Positions 6,526 through 8,291 of a stretch of DNA of 8,291 nucleotides are shown here, piece after piece. The DNA lies in contig JAERMP010000090.1 in the NCBI GenBank assembly GCA_016844515.1, positions 1 through 8,291 on the forward strand, in the 5' to 3' direction. A program made the position numbers and the translations under genes. This DNA is from Thermoleophilia bacterium (GTDB lineage Bacteria > Actinomycetota > Thermoleophilia > Gaiellales > Gaiellaceae). The stretch's first letter is position 1. Each line of letters begins with the position of its first letter. Below the pieces are notes generated by a model that worked only from the letters and a program-made list of their open reading frames with translations, was not told where the DNA came from and did no database searches.

Positions 6526-6915
6526 TTAGGCTGCTTCGGGCGCGGGCTGGCGGCGCCCACCCAGGACGCGGCGCAGGCTCACGATGCCCAGCACGTTCGA
6601 CCCGTCGACCACGGGCAGGTGGCGAAAGCCGTTGTCGAGCATGATCTGCGCGGCATCGTCGAGCGGCAGATCCGCCGGTGCGGTGATCGGATCCGGCGTC
6701 ATCCATTGCCGTACGCGCGCTTCGCTCGTATGCACACGAGCCGCCATTGCCCGGAGCATGTCGCGCTCGGTCAGGATCCCGATGAGCCGTCCGAAGTCCT
6801 TGACGACGACGGCGCCGACGTTCCGCGCGCTCATCTTCTCGGCGACCTCTCCCAACGTGTCTTCGGGCGCCACCGTGATGAAGGTCGGCTTGACGATCTC
6901 GGCGAGCGTGCTCAT
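6526..6915 (-). CDS. CBS-domain-pair protein
   Basis: The 129-residue product is a stand-alone Bateman module: CBS 1 at about 7-60 (FITVAPEDTLGEVAEKMSAR, then GAVVVKDFGRLIGILTERDM) and CBS 2 at about 69-120 (QWMTPDPITAPADLPLDDAA, then HLPVVDGSNVLGIVSLRRVL), followed by a short Pro/Ala-rich tail. Such pairs bind adenine nucleotides (AMP, ATP, sometimes S-adenosyl compounds) and act as energy or redox sensors; GILTERD and the HLPVVD stretch are the usual consensus. No catalytic domain is attached, so it would act on a separate partner or as a free sensor. The ATG at 6915 is well placed for the family. It has no Shine-Dalgarno sequence, but TACACT lies nine bases upstream. It is divergent from the flavoprotein gene and convergent with the small membrane protein gene. 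The partner is not identified. Confidence 0.92.
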   Translation of the reverse strand: MSTLAEIVKPTFITVAPEDTLGEVAEKMSARNVGAVVVKDFGRLIGILTERDMLRAMAARVHTSEARVRQWMTPDPITAPADLPLDDAAQIMLDNGFRHLPVVDGSNVLGIVSLRRVLGGRRQPAPEAA

Positions 6916-6924
6916 GAGCGGGGG

Positions 6925-6930
6925 AGTGTA
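6925..6930 (-). promoter_or_regulatory. Candidate -10 element of the CBS gene (leaderless start)
   Basis: On the minus strand TACACT fits the TANNNT form of actinobacterial -10 elements. It ends nine bases before the ATG at 6915, so transcription would begin at or very near the start codon. No Shine-Dalgarno sequence is present and no good -35 was found at 16-18 bases, so this rests on one hexamer. Confidence 0.3.
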
Positions 6931-6984
6931 ACCGGTCGAGGATGTCTCCGCTGGTCTGTTTCTGGTGAGGGTGGAGTTCTTGTC

Positions 6985-7018
6985 GATAACGATGTGTAAT
7001 GACAGTGATAAGAATGTG
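6985..7018 (+). promoter_or_regulatory. Direct repeat, possible operator, before the flavoprotein gene
   Basis: GATAACGATGTG (6985-6996) and GATAAGAATGTG (7007-7018) agree at 10 of 12 positions and start 22 bases apart, about two turns of the helix, so a regulator could bind both on one face. They lie in the most AT-rich stretch of the window, between the divergent CBS and flavoprotein genes, just before the likely starts of the latter. If translation began at the ATG at 6999, the second copy would be coding, which is one reason to prefer a later start. Confidence 0.4.
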
Positions 7019-7040
7019 CGCTACCATGCGCCCCGTGTCA

Positions 7041-8240
7041 ATGCACGCCTCATTCGACGTGCTCGTGATCGGAAGCGGCGCCTCCGGGCTGGCTGCCGCC
7101 GCCGCCGCCGACCGTGCCGGTGCCCGTGTCGGCCTCGCCACGAAGACCACCGTGCAGGCGTGCAACTCGGCGAAGGCGCAGGGGGGGATCCAGGCCGCGT
7201 TCGGTGACGACGACTCGCCCGAGATCCACGCGGAGGACGTCATGCGCAGCTCTCACGAGACAGCGGATCCACGGCTCGTCGCAGTGCTCACGAGCGAGGC
7301 GCCGTCGGCGATCCACTGGCTCGAGGAGCTCGGCGTCGAGTTCACGCGCTCGAACGGCGGATATCGGCTCGCCCGTTGTGGTGGAGCGAGCAGGCAGCGA
7401 CTTCTCCAGGTCGGCGACCGAACCGGGCACGCGATTACGAAGGCGCTACGGGAGACCTACGAGGCGAGCACCGGAGCCGAGCTTCCGCACCACGCTCTCG
7501 TCGGGCTCGAGCACGCCTCGAGCGGCTGGACGGCGTCGTTCTCCACGAAGGACGGTGTGGTCGAGATCGACGCCGGATCCGTCGTGCTTGCCGCGGGCGG
7601 GCGCTGCTATGCGGAGGCCGAGCACCGTGGCGAGTTCTCGACGAATCACCCGAACGCCACGGGTGAGGTCACTCAGATCGCTGTCGAGACCGGCGCGCAG
7701 ACGCGTGACCTGGACGCGTTGCAATACCACCCGAATGGCGGCGCCTGGCCCGCGACGATGCAGGGCTACTCGATCCCCGAGACGACGCGCGCCTACGGAG
7801 CTGTCCTGCTGAACGCCGACCGTGAGGAGTTCACGGACTCGCTCGGGCCCCGCGATACCGTCTCGCAGGCGATCTTCGACGAAGTGGAAAAGGGGAAGGG
7901 CGTGCTAACGCCAGACGGCCGACCCGCCGTATGGCTCGACACGACGCGCATCACGCCTGAAGACGCGGAAATCTCGTTGCCGTACATGCTTCGGCGGTAC
8001 CGCAGCGCCGGGATCGACCCGCTCACGGAACCGATCTACACCTACCCCGTCCTCCACTACCAAAACGGCGGGCTCGTCATCGACGAGGGCGCGGAGACCA
8101 CTCTCGAGGGCGTGTTCGCCTGCGGTGAGATCGCAGGCGGAGCGCACGGACGGAACCGCATGATGGGTAACTCGCTACTCGAATGCACCGTCTTCGGGCG
8201 TCGTGCAGGCCGCGCGGCGGCGGGAAGGAGCAGCGCATGA
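7041..8240 (+). CDS. Fumarate reductase/succinate dehydrogenase-type flavoprotein (FAD-binding domain 2)
   Basis: The 399-residue protein binds FAD through FDVLVIGSGASGLAAA (5-20) and keeps the fumarate/succinate core: KAQGGIQAAF (45-54), LQYHPNG (227-233), ETTRAYGAVLLN (247-258), GPRDTVSQAI (269-278, as in E. coli FrdA), LHYQNGG (338-344) and HGRNRMMGNSLLE (369-381). Family members interconvert fumarate and succinate. Asn42 stands where SdhA/FrdA carry the His that holds FAD covalently, so FAD should be non-covalent. The chain ends just after the FAD domain, without the helical C-terminal domain of SdhA/FrdA (nearly 600 residues). It is less likely L-aspartate oxidase: the REGGHS segment of NadB reads RCGGAS here (112-117), losing its Glu. 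Starts at 7035 (GTG), 7026, 7014 or 6999 are possible; 7041 suits the fold best, none has a Shine-Dalgarno sequence. It is coupled to the next gene by ATGA. Confidence 0.85.
   Translation: MHASFDVLVIGSGASGLAAAAAADRAGARVGLATKTTVQACNSAKAQGGIQAAFGDDDSPEIHAEDVMRSSHETADPRLVAVLTSEAPSAIHWLEELGVEFTRSNGGYRLARCGGASRQRLLQVGDRTGHAITKALRETYEASTGAELPHHALVGLEHASSGWTASFSTKDGVVEIDAGSVVLAAGGRCYAEAEHRGEFSTNHPNATGEVTQIAVETGAQTRDLDALQYHPNGGAWPATMQGYSIPETTRAYGAVLLNADREEFTDSLGPRDTVSQAIFDEVEKGKGVLTPDGRPAVWLDTTRITPEDAEISLPYMLRRYRSAGIDPLTEPIYTYPVLHYQNGGLVIDEGAETTLEGVFACGEIAGGAHGRNRMMGNSLLECTVFGRRAGRAAAGRSSA
8225..8230 (+). promoter_or_regulatory. Strong ribosome binding site of the last gene
   Basis: AAGGAG lies six bases before the ATG at 8237, inside the last codons of the flavoprotein gene. 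It supports the start and the reality of the cut gene, and is the best Shine-Dalgarno match seen in front of any gene here. Confidence 0.75.
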
Positions 8241-8291
8241 GCGATCAGCCGGCTGCACTCGATCCGAAGGTGGTTCACGCATTCGTGGGCA
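8237..8291 (+). CDS. Unknown gene cut by the right edge (18 codons visible)
   Basis: Only the N-terminus MSDQPAALDPKVVHAFVG is visible. The ATG shares four bases (ATGA) with the flavoprotein stop and has AAGGAG at the right distance, so the two genes are almost surely co-transcribed and translationally coupled. In comparable loci the partner could be an iron-sulfur or other redox subunit, the missing C-terminal part of the flavoprotein as a separate chain, or an NAD-biosynthesis gene such as nadC if the flavoprotein were an aspartate oxidase. Eighteen residues do not decide among these. Confidence 0.7.
   Translation, partial: MSDQPAALDPKVVHAFVG

Noticed and set aside
6317..7243. 308-residue minus-strand ORF covering the CBS gene, the promoter region and the flavoprotein N-terminus
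   Set aside because: It runs out of frame with the CBS gene and across two well-supported genes; its composition is that of a shadow ORF.
7041..8240. L-aspartate oxidase (nadB) as the name of the flavoprotein
   Set aside because: The Glu of the NadB REGGHS segment is Cys here, the RDTVSQAI and HGRNRMMGNSLL segments are closer to fumarate reductases, and no nadA is seen upstream. It is kept only as an alternative because the next gene is unread.

Overview
The window is GC-rich with strong G/C at codon third positions. Its protein content (a DUF354 glycosyltransferase-like protein, a compact maleylacetate-reductase-like dehydrogenase behind a LysR regulator, a methanogen/anaerobe-like fumarate reductase flavoprotein, a VEYAG-type hydrophobic helix) suggests a high-GC actinobacterium, most likely of the Thermoleophilia (Gaiellales/Solirubrobacterales). 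That placement rests on remembered family resemblance and could not be searched here.

Layout. Bases 1-1882 (+) hold a membrane-anchored nucleotide-sugar 4,6-dehydratase of the CapD/WbpM type, cut by the left edge. Convergent to it, 2001-3014 (-) is a DUF354 protein; the two probably mark the edge of a surface-polysaccharide locus. Bases 3015-3329 carry no clear gene, but hold a perfect 11-bp hairpin and a possible 49-codon ORF. Bases 3330-3980 (-) encode a small exported protein of unknown function with four cysteines. A divergent promoter region leads to 4209-5105 (+), a LysR regulator, which overlaps by 4 bases the dehydrogenase gene 5102-6061 (+). Next is a small protein with one hydrophobic helix, 6102-6518 (+), convergent with a two-CBS-domain protein, 6526-6915 (-). 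A divergent, AT-richer regulatory stretch then leads to a fumarate reductase/succinate dehydrogenase-type flavoprotein, 7041-8240 (+), coupled by an ATGA overlap to a gene that runs off the right edge.

How the genes work together: the LysR and dehydrogenase genes look like one regulator-enzyme unit, and the flavoprotein with the cut gene looks like the start of a redox operon. The rest appear to be separate transcription units. First genes of units mostly lack a Shine-Dalgarno sequence, and some have a -10-like hexamer just upstream of the start, as in leaderless transcripts. The coupled last gene has a good AAGGAG.

I found no mobile element, CRISPR array, tRNA or rRNA, and no obvious new multi-gene system. 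The items most worth a second look are the orphan pilin-like protein, the flavoprotein with its altered FAD-attachment site, the hairpin with a start codon in its loop, and the 22-bp-spaced direct repeat before the flavoprotein gene.
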